DNA of 64,000 nucleotides from Gammaproteobacteria bacterium (lineage in GTDB: Bacteria > Pseudomonadota > Gammaproteobacteria > Pseudomonadales > Cellvibrionaceae), in NCBI GenBank assembly GCA_004173475.1, contig SEBU01000005.1, forward strand, positions 372,001-436,000, given 5' to 3'. The position numbers and the translations under genes were made by a program. The notes beneath the pieces are model-generated. The model saw only the letters and a program-made list of their open reading frames with translations. It had not been told where the DNA came from and made no database searches. This document shows positions 36,132-46,056 of the stretch, in pieces. Numbering within the stretch: the stretch's first letter is position 1; every line of letters begins with the position of its first letter.

Positions 36132-36529
36132 TATTGTGGACTCCGGGGATTAGGCTCTCGACCAAAATTATAATTAGAGGTTAAGGGCTGCTTATGACTA
36201 CCCATTCTTTGCGAATAGGCATTTTTCACGAGAGCTAAACTGCATTGCTGTTATGGTTGTAAAACGGCGTAGCTTTCTCGTTAGTGATATTTTTATGGTG
36301 ATATTATCTTATTGTCAAGCAAACCATATAAATATGGTCACTATAACCATATCCTTATAGTGAAAAATACTATAAAGAACTAAAAAAAAAGATTTTTAGA
36401 TTAATTTTCACTCAAAAAAGAGCTTGATGAGGGTGCGAAAGGCACTTTTAGGCGACAAAAAATCCACCTTGTTAAAGCATGAAGATATAGGCGACTATTT
36501 TTAAATAATGTGATGGCAATCGCGTATCG
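36132..36529. promoter_or_regulatory. Xylanase upstream region with nested palindromes
   Basis: This 398-base AT-rich space lies upstream of the xylanase. Three interlocked inverted repeats lie at 36324-36362: CCATATAAATATGG (36324-36337), ATATGGT...ACCATAT (36332-36352) and CACTATAA...TTATAGTG (36339-36346 with 36355-36362). They look like a regulator-binding cluster about 190-230 nt upstream of the xylanase start. No gene is seen. Confidence 0.5.
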
Positions 36530-37471
36530 CTATTGGTCAGGCACTGGCGGTAGTTCGGACATAGCATCAGAACTGGTCACCTTTGTTCTTGCCTTTTCAC
36601 TGAGGTTTTGCAGCGTATTTATTACGTCATTCGCTAGCCAGCTGACGTTCGGGTCCTGGCTATGAGCCAAACTCTCTATGAGTGGGACATGGCTTTGATT
36701 ACCAGTTGACTTCAATGCAAGCAGTGCATTCATCTTCACATCGATATTGCTGTCTTGTAAAAGCGGTGCAATGGCGTTGGCCGCTCCTGCATAGTGAGTC
36801 TTGCCCAGCTCAATCAGCGCTTGCTGACGTTCGGTTGGACTCTCACTCCGCAATGCATCTTGAGCTCCGCTGATTTGCTTCTCTATAAGCCTGTTATCTC
36901 CACGCATTGATAAAACCTGCGCAGCGACACGCTTCACTTCTGAATTTGTCTGACTCTGGTAGAGAACTTCCAGCTCCTGATCTGATAAAACCTCCGGATT
37001 CCCAGCTTTATCAACCACACCCTGGCTAACTATCGCAACATTCTCCGGGCTTGGGTTGATGGCCAAGAGGTCGTTGACCTTGGCAGAAAAAGATCGTGAG
37101 TCTCCCTCAGATTTTGAGCTTAGATCTCGTAAAACCTTCTGACTATCAATGGGAGTTTCTACCGTGGCTCCTTCCGCTTGCATAAGTGCAGTTTCAAGAG
37201 CGGCGTTATTAGCCGCTTGAGCTTTAGCGGCGGCTTGACGAGTAACAGCTTGTGTTTGTGCTCCCGAGGTCCATGACCTCGAGCGCGCCTTATTCAGTGC
37301 ATCATCTTTTTGAGCCAATAAAGATTCTAATCCTTCAATGCGGCTTTCCAAGATCGCTATCTGCTCACGCTGAAGCGATTCATTGGACGTAAGGTTAAGT
37401 CCAGCCCATGTCAAAACAGCACCTGTAGCGGCTGCAGCCGCTATAGTTTTGAAAGAACCCAAGTTGTTCAT
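36530..37471 (-). CDS. Membrane-anchored HEAT-repeat protein, paralogue 2
   Basis: This 313-residue protein has the same plan as the product at 34139: an N-terminal membrane helix (~10-28), a coiled coil (SLQREQIAILESRIEGLESLL), a low-complexity Ala/Gln segment (~70-100), then helical repeats with the shared motifs LSMRGDN, SPTERQQALIELGKTHYAGAANAIAPLLQD and a final SWLANDVINTLQNL. It ends SELPPVPDQ, matching the LPPIMEQ end of the paralogue. It lies upstream of the xylanase on the same strand but ~400 bases apart. Function is unknown. Confidence 0.72.
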   Translation of the reverse strand: MNNLGSFKTIAAAAATGAVLTWAGLNLTSNESLQREQIAILESRIEGLESLLAQKDDALNKARSRSWTSGAQTQAVTRQAAAKAQAANNAALETALMQAEGATVETPIDSQKVLRDLSSKSEGDSRSFSAKVNDLLAINPSPENVAIVSQGVVDKAGNPEVLSDQELEVLYQSQTNSEVKRVAAQVLSMRGDNRLIEKQISGAQDALRSESPTERQQALIELGKTHYAGAANAIAPLLQDSNIDVKMNALLALKSTGNQSHVPLIESLAHSQDPNVSWLANDVINTLQNLSEKARTKVTSSDAMSELPPVPDQ

Positions 37472-37807
37472 AGTTTCCTCATTAATTATTTTTATTGGAT
37501 TGTAGTTGATAAGAACGGAGCTTCTCTAACTCCTTAAGCTATCGAGCTTGCCGTAAAACAAAGCCTCAGGTATTCGAACCAATTGAGGTGATGAATTGCT
37601 TTGTAGGTCTTGAGCCTAATTATTGTCAAATAAACTATATGCTTACAGGGACAAAAACAAGAGCTTAAGTCTTATATAAAAATATGTGCTTGAATGGGAA
37701 ATTTCGAATGCTTTTTATACGATGCGCCCTGCGCGATTGAAAAATCTCGATCAGCTTTTAGAAATTTCGCTGATCGAGATTGAAAGGAACTCTGAAGACT
37801 ATCGCAC
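37472..37807. other. Intergenic region with a terminator
   Basis: These 336 bases hold the HEAT paralogue 2 promoter region and, at 37739-37781, the terminator of the autotransporter-lipoprotein pair. No gene is seen. Confidence 0.4.
37739..37781 (-). terminator. Rho-independent terminator of the autotransporter-lipoprotein operon
   Basis: A 13-bp AATCTCGATCAGC stem is followed on the minus strand by TTTTT. It lies about 30 nt beyond the lipoprotein stop. Confidence 0.85.
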
Positions 37808-39715
37808 CTAACCTCCGCGGCTCATAGTGCCAAAGACGACTATCTCGTTAATACGGGCATATTGCGGTTGCGTCACTGAACCTTTTTTCACGACTACTCT
37901 TAATTCACGCACCGCTACATTGGAAACAGCGTGTGAGCGAACAAGTTGCGTATTACCCGTAACGGATGCGAGCGTAAACCATCCTTCGCCGTCCGAATAT
38001 TCAATGTCGTAATCTTGCATCACGTAATCTTTAGTCATGTAAATATCCACACTATCGACTGTTACGTTTTGCCACCAGACTAATGACATCACTTGAGGTA
38101 GTTTGATATCGCTCGAATCATCATTTACCCAACTTTGTAGCCCACCGAGGTCGTGGCTCAAGCTTGTGTCATTGACATTGTAGGAGTGGTAACAATCCGC
38201 TAGATCTTCAACATCGGGACAGAAAGTTGATGAAGCCTCCGCAGACGCCCAGGGCGCTATATTTCCAACCAACACGCGAGTGGAGGCAATGGTGGTATTT
38301 CCACTACTGTCCGTGGCCGCATAAGAAATTTCATGAGTACCTCGTGACAACTTATTAGTTTCAAGCGTATCACCGTAGGATAAAAATCCATCAATATCTG
38401 AAATCCATGTCAATGACGTAATCGGCTCACCGGTTTTTTCACTTGCGTCGAGTTGTGCCTGGGTAGGAAGTTCGCCGTCCTCCCGGTCAAAAGCAACACC
38501 TTGCAAATAGACTGTATCGCCCACCTGTACAGAATAACCATCGGGATTTTCTCTCTCGTTGGGGGCCAAAATGCTAACCGAAGGAGCATAACCGCGCGAA
38601 ATAACGTCCAGGTTGTAGCTGGTGCTTGCAGACAAATATTGGTCATCTGCGAATTTCGTTGCAGTGATGGTCGTTGTACCTATCGCCAAACTGGTTACAA
38701 GACCTTGTGCGTTAACGGTGGCGACAGATGTATCAGACGAAGAATAAATAATATCGCCCGTTCCCTCGCCCGCACTACTTAAATTATTGTTGTACTGTTC
38801 ACCAAGATAAATTGTAATTGGGCCGCTTTCACTAAATTGAAGTGATTGAGATAAATTCGGTTCAGTACCATTTCGGATAATTGCCACGCCCGTGTTTGCG
38901 TGAGTCGCTGTGCCATCAATCGCAGTCACTTGCAAGCTAAAGGTCTCGCTATCTTCTTCATCAACATCGTTTACTAAGGTGATTGGAATTTCTTTTAATA
39001 CTTCACCGGCTGCAAAAATAATTTCACCTGAGGCTGCAACATAATCCAACCCTTCATCTCTGCTACCACTATTTGCCGTTCCATCTTGAGTGATATATGA
39101 AACGCTAACGGGACTTGTACTTGGTGCATTCAAACGAATTTTAAATACAGCTTTTTCATTGGCCTCATTAAAAACACCCCCGATGACTTTTACAAAAGTC
39201 GGCACTGGTTTTACAAGAATAGAAATTGTTGCAGAATTGATTCTGCCTTCGCTGTCTTGCGCGGTTAAACGGAATTCCAATTGCGTTGCAAGGTTTACGT
39301 CGGGCACAAGAATAATGTTATCCAAGGATTCTGGAGCTGGAATAACTACGTCTGGCCCAGTAACTTGAGTCCACAATGTTTTTACGATCTGCGATCCTGA
39401 TGCTGCTACCGCAGAACCGCGCAAATTTAATAAGACATTTGGATCTGCAAATTGACGCGGCCCAACTGAAACCTGCGGTAAGGAATCCAGCGATGAAGGA
39501 GGAATAGGACTTTCGCCCGTGTCGCCAGGCACCAGAACTCCACCATCAATACCGCCGGCAACGGGCGACGGCAAATTATTTTCTGTCGCAGCTTTTGATG
39601 CATCACCACCGCCGCAGCCTGTTAAAACAATTACAAAAACGGCAGCGAGGAGATAGAAGCCGAAAAAATTTCGAGACATCCGCGAAATAAATGAATTAAA
39701 AAAATTAGAACTCAT
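37808..39715 (-). CDS. Large surface lipoprotein with Calx-beta and Ig-like domains
   Basis: The product is 635 residues from ATG 39715, which has SD GGGAGGA 6 nt upstream. The lipobox VLTGC places the lipidated Cys at 34. Regions in order are an acidic Pro/Gly-rich spacer (~40-85) and a first Ig/PKD-like domain. A Calx-beta domain (~180-275) follows, with DGTANSGSRDEGLDYVAASGEI. Next is a bacterial Ig-like group 2 domain (VATVNAQGLVTSLAIGTTTI), a further Ig-like unit, and a C-terminal discoidin-like sandwich. It is likely a cell-surface adhesin or carbohydrate-binding scaffold. Its start lies within the last codons of the autotransporter (11-nt overlap), so the two are translationally coupled. 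Confidence 0.82.
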   Translation of the reverse strand: MSSNFFNSFISRMSRNFFGFYLLAAVFVIVLTGCGGGDASKAATENNLPSPVAGGIDGGVLVPGDTGESPIPPSSLDSLPQVSVGPRQFADPNVLLNLRGSAVAASGSQIVKTLWTQVTGPDVVIPAPESLDNIILVPDVNLATQLEFRLTAQDSEGRINSATISILVKPVPTFVKVIGGVFNEANEKAVFKIRLNAPSTSPVSVSYITQDGTANSGSRDEGLDYVAASGEIIFAAGEVLKEIPITLVNDVDEEDSETFSLQVTAIDGTATHANTGVAIIRNGTEPNLSQSLQFSESGPITIYLGEQYNNNLSSAGEGTGDIIYSSSDTSVATVNAQGLVTSLAIGTTTITATKFADDQYLSASTSYNLDVISRGYAPSVSILAPNERENPDGYSVQVGDTVYLQGVAFDREDGELPTQAQLDASEKTGEPITSLTWISDIDGFLSYGDTLETNKLSRGTHEISYAATDSSGNTTIASTRVLVGNIAPWASAEASSTFCPDVEDLADCYHSYNVNDTSLSHDLGGLQSWVNDDSSDIKLPQVMSLVWWQNVTVDSVDIYMTKDYVMQDYDIEYSDGEGWFTLASVTGNTQLVRSHAVSNVAVRELRVVVKKGSVTQPQYARINEIVVFGTMSRGG

Positions 39716-41348
39716 AACGAATTCCTCCCTGAATTTGGTATGCGGATAAATTATTGTAACCAACCATTTGCTGATATTGCAGGAAGCCCGACATGCCTGC
39801 TTTGAAAATAAAGGAAGAGCCAATACCTACTTGTGCATAGGATTTATCTTCACCGTCATTTTTCAGCGTAAAAACATTGTCTGGATCTGGATCATATGCA
39901 AAGCGAGAGGTAATTGGATCGAATCCCGAGCTAACCTCACTAAGAAAGGTCACCTTAAATGACGGAATAAGTACACCCCAATTTTTATTAAAGACATAAG
40001 TTGATTGCACCCCGGCACCCACCGTAATCTGTTCGGTAGATTGCTTGCCTATAATCATCGGCAAACCGCCACTGCCATTTTCACCGTAGCCATCTACTTT
40101 ATTTTGCAAATAATCAAAACGTAAAAATGGAAAAATACTTAGCGCATTTTTATTCCACTCCCACTGATACTGCGAATTGAATAATAGCTGCGTGCCACCG
40201 GTTGAACCGCGCATGGTATCGCTCACCATGGTATCGCCTTCCGAGTAACTTACTTTACGAATCGAATCAAATGACGTTGAGGCATAACCTAACTGTGTTT
40301 CAAACGATGACCGCTCCATATTGTAAGAATTAAATACAATAAAACTCGTCACCTCTGTATCCAGACTGCCGCTTTGACGTGAATAATCCAAATCATTTTG
40401 ACTGAAGCCAACCGCACCGCCCATGACCCATTTTTCGTTAAAACGATAATCAGCTCCAAGCGTTAAGGTATTGCCACCCGATTTATAGCCAGCCTCCATG
40501 TCAGTCACATCGTGTTTTGCCGCGTCATGTTGGATGCTGGCAAAAAATCCTACTGCGGACCAAATCGATTCTGCATCGCCAGCGCCACCGCCGGAAGGCT
40601 GATTGAGAGCGGCAATACCATTTAAAGTGAAGCCATTATTACCAGCTTGAAGTTGACCAATGCGCTGTGACACAGCGGAAGTTTGCGCACGAGTAGATTC
40701 TGAAGTAACGCGCATTAACGCAATTGTTTCTTCCGGAGCAATTTGTCGGAATGCATCATTAAGCGCATCCGGATTATTTTCTGACATCGCATCTAACGCG
40801 TTGCAGCGCTCTAATAAATTGCGGCGCCCTGCTCCTAGCTCGCTGTCCGAACTTTCGCGCAACTTGGTGCACACCACGTCCATAGCTTCCGCCACGCTGC
40901 GATTATTGTCGCCATTGGAAGCCGCTACAAAATTGCTGTTTGAAACATTCACCGTCACCGTCGCTGTCGAGGTAAGTGATTCTTCAGTTTGTGTTTCTTG
41001 AATGGTATAGGTAAAGGTGTCTACGCCCTGAAAATCTTTATTAGGAACATAGAAAACGCTTCCGTCTGAGTTGAGTGTCACGCTGGCATTGTTAGATGTG
41101 GTTACACGAATCACCGCAATTGCATCGCCGTCCGGATCAAAGTCATTAGCGATCGGGTTGAGAGTGATGCTGCTATTGACGGGAATGGTGCGACTGTCAT
41201 CAACGGCACTTGGTGCTGCTGCGTAAGCTGAAACGGAAAATATTATTCCAGCAACGGCGACTGCAGAGCGCCCATAAATCAATAGGGATCGGTCCCTATG
41301 CGCAGCAGTGTGAAATTGTTTTTGTACGATTTTATTGAGGGTACTCAT
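39705..41348 (-). CDS. Short-passenger autotransporter with a cadherin/Ig-like domain
   Basis: This is a 547-residue outer-membrane protein with an extended signal region and cleavage probably after SVSAYA near 44. Residues ~46-140 are a bacterial cadherin/Ig-like domain (VNSSITLNPIANDFDPDGDAI ... FQGVDTFTYTI). A helical linker of ~110 residues follows. The last ~285 residues form an autotransporter beta-barrel ending in the usual terminal aromatic (GGIRYEF). The small passenger suggests that it displays one adhesive domain. It is the first gene of a two-gene unit with the surface lipoprotein. Confidence 0.82.
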   Translation of the reverse strand: MSTLNKIVQKQFHTAAHRDRSLLIYGRSAVAVAGIIFSVSAYAAAPSAVDDSRTIPVNSSITLNPIANDFDPDGDAIAVIRVTTSNNASVTLNSDGSVFYVPNKDFQGVDTFTYTIQETQTEESLTSTATVTVNVSNSNFVAASNGDNNRSVAEAMDVVCTKLRESSDSELGAGRRNLLERCNALDAMSENNPDALNDAFRQIAPEETIALMRVTSESTRAQTSAVSQRIGQLQAGNNGFTLNGIAALNQPSGGGAGDAESIWSAVGFFASIQHDAAKHDVTDMEAGYKSGGNTLTLGADYRFNEKWVMGGAVGFSQNDLDYSRQSGSLDTEVTSFIVFNSYNMERSSFETQLGYASTSFDSIRKVSYSEGDTMVSDTMRGSTGGTQLLFNSQYQWEWNKNALSIFPFLRFDYLQNKVDGYGENGSGGLPMIIGKQSTEQITVGAGVQSTYVFNKNWGVLIPSFKVTFLSEVSSGFDPITSRFAYDPDPDNVFTLKNDGEDKSYAQVGIGSSFIFKAGMSGFLQYQQMVGYNNLSAYQIQGGIRYEF

Positions 41349-42125
41349 GGTTTGGGTTCCTTGCTCGATATTATTCGAGAGCTTCTTTGCTAAATTTATC
41401 CTACAAAATAAGGGGCGTACGACTTCACCATTAACCGATATTTTAATTTAATAACTCTTGGTTCAGAACCTCAAGAATCACTGATTCCATTATTGCGCGC
41501 ATCAAAACATAAATTAAGCGCCAGCGAAAGCTCTTGGCTCACACAATGACACAGCTCTGCCAATCATCCTAATTAAGCAACAGACCAGCAGGATAATTTC
41601 GGTAAGCCGTAGCCTCAAGTATTTTTTCCACTGCTATCCCGGGAATATTTCACAGGTTATTTAACAGCACCAACTTGTTGCATCCAAAAAAGACACAACA
41701 AAAGTCGCGAAAATCGAATAAATAAACCATTGCTGCGGAGGAACTCATGATTAGCCCGTTGCAAACCATGTAGGGATTCAGGGTGCGCCCTAAGCCGAAC
41801 TAATGCTGGGAGGATATGAAGTAACTGGTGAATAATTTACACTCACTCATTGCAAAAATGTCTTACAGAAATTATGTAATTTTTTAATTCGTTATATTTA
41901 ATAATATTTTGCGGAATTTTTTTGATCAGAACTTTGAAAGATTTTTTGTCGTCTTAAAAAACCAATGTGCTACATGTTTTGAAATTGAAGGAAAATCTTA
42001 CAAAGATCAACGGCAATATCTCACATACTTATTCCCAGCGAGGGCGTAGATTGAACATGTAGTACGGGATTTCTCCCAGGATGGAGATTTGCAAAGGGTG
42101 TTTCATTTTATTGCGAGGGTGAATC
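41349..42125. other. Long intergenic region upstream of the autotransporter
   Basis: These 777 bases show no supported gene. They contain the autotransporter promoter region on the minus strand and an SD-preceded 8-codon frame at 41748-41774 that is probably chance. A G-rich 41775-41820 stretch looks somewhat structured, but no known RNA family could be fitted. Confidence 0.35.
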
Positions 42126-42401
42126 ATGGATAAGGACAATCTGAATATTCAAAGTATTTTGAGTAGTTTAACGGCCGAAACATTGCAAAGCGCACGAGCA
42201 GAAACATTTCAGCAACTGACTTCTGCGCTTTGCCTTACGTTAGTAGGTTTATTTCTGGCAATCATCGGGCTGCTGGGGCTGACAGTTAAGCTTGGCCGGC
42301 TCGTCAAATGTAGTCTGCTATTCGCGGCATACCCCATTACAGTTTTATTCGCGCATAAAAAAATTAATGCAAAAGTTGCGATGAGGATCGCTCATAAATA
42401 A
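42126..42401 (+). CDS. Small two-helix membrane protein of unknown function
   Basis: This 91-residue protein has a polar N-terminus (~30 residues, helical), a strong membrane segment LTLVGLFLAIIGLLGLTV and a second weaker one LLFAAYPITVLFA, with a basic tail. SD GAGGGTG lies 5 nt before the ATG. It is not recognised. It stands alone and converges on the MFS gene with a 30-base gap. Confidence 0.6.
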   Translation: MDKDNLNIQSILSSLTAETLQSARAETFQQLTSALCLTLVGLFLAIIGLLGLTVKLGRLVKCSLLFAAYPITVLFAHKKINAKVAMRIAHK

Positions 42402-42431
42402 TTGCATGAGGTCGCGCGGATAAGTGAATAA

Positions 42432-43853
42432 CTACTCTTGATTACGTGTGGTTGTGCTGAATATTGAAACGCCAAGCGCAAGCAAAATTAGCATTGCTGC
42501 GACCGCAAAACTTGCATGCATACCAGCCTCCGCCATAAGCCTCGGCCCTTCAATCGGAGTGCGAGTCGAGGCTAGCATATACACCGCGCCCATGAGCGAT
42601 GCACCGCTAATCAACCCTAGGTTGCGCGACAAATTCAACATGCCTGACACAACACCTCGGTGATCATTATCAATCGCGGTCATTACACTGGTGTTATTGG
42701 CAACTTGAAAAAGTGCATAGCCCGCAGTTGTGATAACGAGTGGTAACAGGTATCCCGCAATACCGAAATTTATCGGTACAAAAGCCAGAGCTATAGTTCC
42801 GATTAACATAGCGCCCAAGCCCGCAACACTTAAAATTCCTGCACCGAAACGGTCTACCAAACGTCCTGCAGGCAGACCCACGAGGGCGGAAACCACAGGA
42901 CCGCAAGACGCGACCATGCCGATATTCGAAGGGCTTAGCAAAAGTGCATCGGAAAGATAAAACGGGCCAACCACGAGAGTTGCCATAACCACGGTCGCGA
43001 CTAGTGCGCTCGCTACAAAACCCGCACCCAATACACGATTGTGAAAAATATGTAGATGCACTAAAGGCGATTTAACTCGCGCTTCAGCGATTAAAAATGC
43101 TACCAATCCAAGCCCGGCCACCACCAACAAAACAAGATTGGTTAAACCGAAATGACCGCGCCCCAACGTCATGGCTAGTGCATAGGCCGCCAATGAAGAT
43201 GCGAGCAATAAAGTCCCAGCGTAATCAAATTGCAAACCGCGTTTGTCTGAAGGCAATTGATTTTTTGGCAAGCAGTGCCAGGCCAACATCAGAGCCACAA
43301 ACCCAAACGGAATGTTGACGAGAAAAATAGATCGCCAGCCAAAAGTTTCAATTAATAAGCCACCCATTGACGGGCCGAGCGCCGTACCTACGGCAGACAT
43401 GGTGCCTAATAAACCTAGCGTGCGCCCCATTTTTTCTTTTGGGAAAACGTCGCTCGCAATCGCCATGGTCAAGGCCATCATGATAGCCGCACCGAAACCT
43501 TGAACTGCTCGACCAAGAATTAATTGCCACAACGTCGATACGAAACCGCAGGCCAGGGACGCAACAATAAACACCGCAAGACCACACAACATTAATGTCC
43601 GTCGACCTAACAAATCGCCGAGTCGGCCCACGCTGATCACCATAGTTGTAAGTACAAGTAGGTACGCGAGCACTACCCACTGTACCTGCTGAAACGAAAC
43701 ATCAAACGCGACGGTAAGTGTTGGCAAGGCGACATTAGCGATACTGGTTCCGAGGGAAGATAACAACATCGTTAGCCCTAGGCAGCACAGTATCCAGGGT
43801 GCCTGAGCTTTCGGCGTTGCCGAAACATTGGGGATAGCTTGGTTCAGGTTCAT
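42432..43853 (-). CDS. MFS multidrug exporter, DHA2 (14-helix) family
   Basis: This is an inner-membrane proton-driven exporter with about 14 predicted helices and the motif A loop GRLGDLLGRRTLMLCG after helix 2. Motif C-like GTALGPSMGGLLIETFGWRSIFLVNIPFG follows helix 5, as in EmrB/QacA exporters. The ATG at 43853 has SD CGGAG 6 nt upstream, giving 473 residues; an upstream ATG at 43871 has a poorer site. A LysR regulator is divergent 129 bases away, the standard layout for a substrate-inducible exporter. The substrate is unknown. Confidence 0.88.
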   Translation of the reverse strand: MNLNQAIPNVSATPKAQAPWILCCLGLTMLLSSLGTSIANVALPTLTVAFDVSFQQVQWVVLAYLLVLTTMVISVGRLGDLLGRRTLMLCGLAVFIVASLACGFVSTLWQLILGRAVQGFGAAIMMALTMAIASDVFPKEKMGRTLGLLGTMSAVGTALGPSMGGLLIETFGWRSIFLVNIPFGFVALMLAWHCLPKNQLPSDKRGLQFDYAGTLLLASSLAAYALAMTLGRGHFGLTNLVLLVVAGLGLVAFLIAEARVKSPLVHLHIFHNRVLGAGFVASALVATVVMATLVVGPFYLSDALLLSPSNIGMVASCGPVVSALVGLPAGRLVDRFGAGILSVAGLGAMLIGTIALAFVPINFGIAGYLLPLVITTAGYALFQVANNTSVMTAIDNDHRGVVSGMLNLSRNLGLISGASLMGAVYMLASTRTPIEGPRLMAEAGMHASFAVAAMLILLALGVSIFSTTTRNQE

Positions 43854-43982
43854 ACAAACTCCGAGTTTCATTTAATGCCTGAAACGATACCCCTGAATTA
43901 CAGATGGCGGAACTAGCACGAATTGCAGCTTATTAATGCACACGACGCCATGACTGAAACTTACCTATGTTAAAGTTCACCC

Positions 43983-44897
43983 ATGACAACACCAGATTTC
44001 AACTTGCTTATTACGCTTGATGCTTTGCTTACCGAGCTAAGTGTCGCACGCGCGGCAAAACGTTTACGCCTAAGTCCGTCTGCTATGAGTCGCGCATTGG
44101 CACGCTTGCGCGAAACAACGGGTGACCCGCTTTTAGTGAGAGCTGGCCGAGGGTTGGTGGCCACACCGAGAGCTCTGGAGCTGCGTGAAAAGGTGAGCCA
44201 ATTAGTAGCCGATGCCGAGACCGCACTGCGTCCGATGCAAGCACCTGACCTCAAAAAAATCTCTCGAACATTTACGTTGCGAACCCGTGAGGGGTTTGTT
44301 GAAAATTTTGGCCCCGCGCTCCTGACCCGAATAGCCAGCGAAGCCCCCAAAATACATCTGTGTTTTTTACAAAAGATTGATAAAGACAGCGCCTCACTCC
44401 GTGACGGCACTGTGAATTTAGAAACGGGTGTTGTGGATGAATCTACGAGCCCTGAGTTACGCACAAGAATATTGTTTGAGGATCGTTTTATCGGAGTAGC
44501 AAACAAACATCATCCGCTGAATCGTGAAGACGTAACCGTAAAAGCTTACGCTGATGCAAAACACATTCAGATTTCCAGACGTGGTAACACCAAAAGTGCA
44601 ATCGACGAAACGCTTCATTCGCTAGGGCTACAGCGAAACATGAGCACTACGGTCGGAAGCTTTTCGACTGCTCTAAGCCTTGTGCGTGATGCAGATTTAA
44701 TTGCAACCGTGCCGGAGCGTCATACCGAAAGCCTCCGCAGAGGGCTGGCGAGTTTTGATTTGCCTTTTCCAGCTCCGCAAATCACAGTTTCAATGATATG
44801 GCACCCCCGCATGGACGCTGACCCGGTGCATCGCTGGCTGCGAAATTTATTGTTGGAAATATGCAGTGCAACTTCATCAGCACAATCCGCGGATTAA
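43983..44897 (+). CDS. LysR-family transcriptional regulator
   Basis: This is a 304-residue regulator with an N-terminal winged HTH (DALLTELSVARAAKRLRLSPSAMSRALARLRETTGDPLLVR) and a C-terminal effector-binding domain, of NodD-like style given the DFNLLITLDALL start. It is transcribed divergently from the MFS exporter and probably controls it and itself through the 129-base gap. No perfect T-N11-A palindrome could be singled out by eye. Confidence 0.88.
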   Translation: MTTPDFNLLITLDALLTELSVARAAKRLRLSPSAMSRALARLRETTGDPLLVRAGRGLVATPRALELREKVSQLVADAETALRPMQAPDLKKISRTFTLRTREGFVENFGPALLTRIASEAPKIHLCFLQKIDKDSASLRDGTVNLETGVVDESTSPELRTRILFEDRFIGVANKHHPLNREDVTVKAYADAKHIQISRRGNTKSAIDETLHSLGLQRNMSTTVGSFSTALSLVRDADLIATVPERHTESLRRGLASFDLPFPAPQITVSMIWHPRMDADPVHRWLRNLLLEICSATSSAQSAD

Positions 44898-45094
44898 ATG
44901 CTTTGAAATTAGTTGCTATCAGAAAATTTTTTTCGCTAAGGATGCAGACGTTCACCACTTGAGAGTTTTAGTTACGCCAAAACAAGGCTTCTAAAATAAT
45001 GTGGCGCCGAAATTGCGATGCATTTAAAATCACCACGCCACTTGAAAGGCACGTGAAATAAATCGACACATACTTATGAACAACAAGGATTTCT

Positions 45095-46033
45095 ATGTAC
45101 AAGTCAATTGCTTTTACCCTCATGGCAATTTTTTCATTCAGCATTGCCGCCCAAGCTACGGATCAGTTACCCCAAGTAGACTCTGCCAGCGAAGCGACGC
45201 AGCCAACACCCGAAGCAGTCAGTCCAGCCCAAGATGGAGCGCAGACATTTTTAGCCTCATTAAAATTTCAGACTGGAAAAATTACTCTGCCAAATGGCAT
45301 AGCAACTATTGATCTACCGACCAACTTCCATTACCTGCCACCAGAGGATTCGGAAAAACTACTCGTTGAAGGTTGGGGCAATCCACCGGGAAATAATACG
45401 CTTGGAATGATAATTCCTACAGAAACTAATCCTTTGTCACAATCGGGCTGGGGCGTGGTAATAACCTACGATGAGGATGGCCACGTTAAAGACGAAGACG
45501 CCGACAAAATAGATTACACATCCCTCTTAAAAACAATGCAGGAAGAAAGTGAAGCAGCCAATAAAGAACGCGTAAAACAGGGCTACGGCGCCATGCACCT
45601 GGTAGGTTGGGCTGAGCCACCAAGCTACGACAAAACCGCGCGTAAACTTGTTTGGGCAAAAGAATATTCGAGCGATAAGCAAGGCGAGCATTCTTTAAAC
45701 TACAACATTCGCGTGCTCGGCAGAAAAGGAGTTTTGGTGTTAAACGCTGTGGCAGGGATGAATCAGATTTCTCAAATCAAAAGTGAAATGCCGCTTATTC
45801 TTGCCGTTACAGAATTCTCTAAAGGCAACCGCTATGCAGATTTTGATAGCAAAACGGATCACACGGCAGAATATGGCATAGCGGCGTTGGTCGCTGGCGG
45901 CGTAGCCGCAAAGATGGGATTATTTGCCAAACTTGGCGTATTCTTACTTGCGTTTAAAAAATTTATTATTATAGGTTTTGTTGCGCTCGCGGCTTTTCTG
46001 AGAAGCGTATTTAGTAGAAAATCTGGGAAATAA
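45095..46033 (+). CDS. DUF2167 membrane protein
   Basis: This is a 312-residue protein with a signal peptide (cleavage after AAQA, ~20) and a spacer. The DUF2167 domain follows (KITLPNGIATIDLPTNFHYL ... LLVEGWGNPPG ... WGVVITYDEDGHVKDEDADKIDY ... LVGWAEPPSYDKTARKLVWAKE). Two C-terminal membrane helices (~255-305) come after it. Domain function is unknown. It is probably an inner-membrane protein with a periplasmic domain. It is monocistronic with a terminator downstream. Confidence 0.85.
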   Translation: MYKSIAFTLMAIFSFSIAAQATDQLPQVDSASEATQPTPEAVSPAQDGAQTFLASLKFQTGKITLPNGIATIDLPTNFHYLPPEDSEKLLVEGWGNPPGNNTLGMIIPTETNPLSQSGWGVVITYDEDGHVKDEDADKIDYTSLLKTMQEESEAANKERVKQGYGAMHLVGWAEPPSYDKTARKLVWAKEYSSDKQGEHSLNYNIRVLGRKGVLVLNAVAGMNQISQIKSEMPLILAVTEFSKGNRYADFDSKTDHTAEYGIAALVAGGVAAKMGLFAKLGVFLLAFKKFIIIGFVALAAFLRSVFSRKSGK

Positions 46034-46056
46034 AAGTATTCAATCTATTTCCTCCT

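Noticed and set aside
41748..41830. GCAAACC...GGGTGCGCCCTAAGCC resembling part of a c-di-GMP-I riboswitch
   Set aside because: The second conserved block and the tetraloop-receptor arrangement are absent, and no gene starts close downstream on the plus strand.
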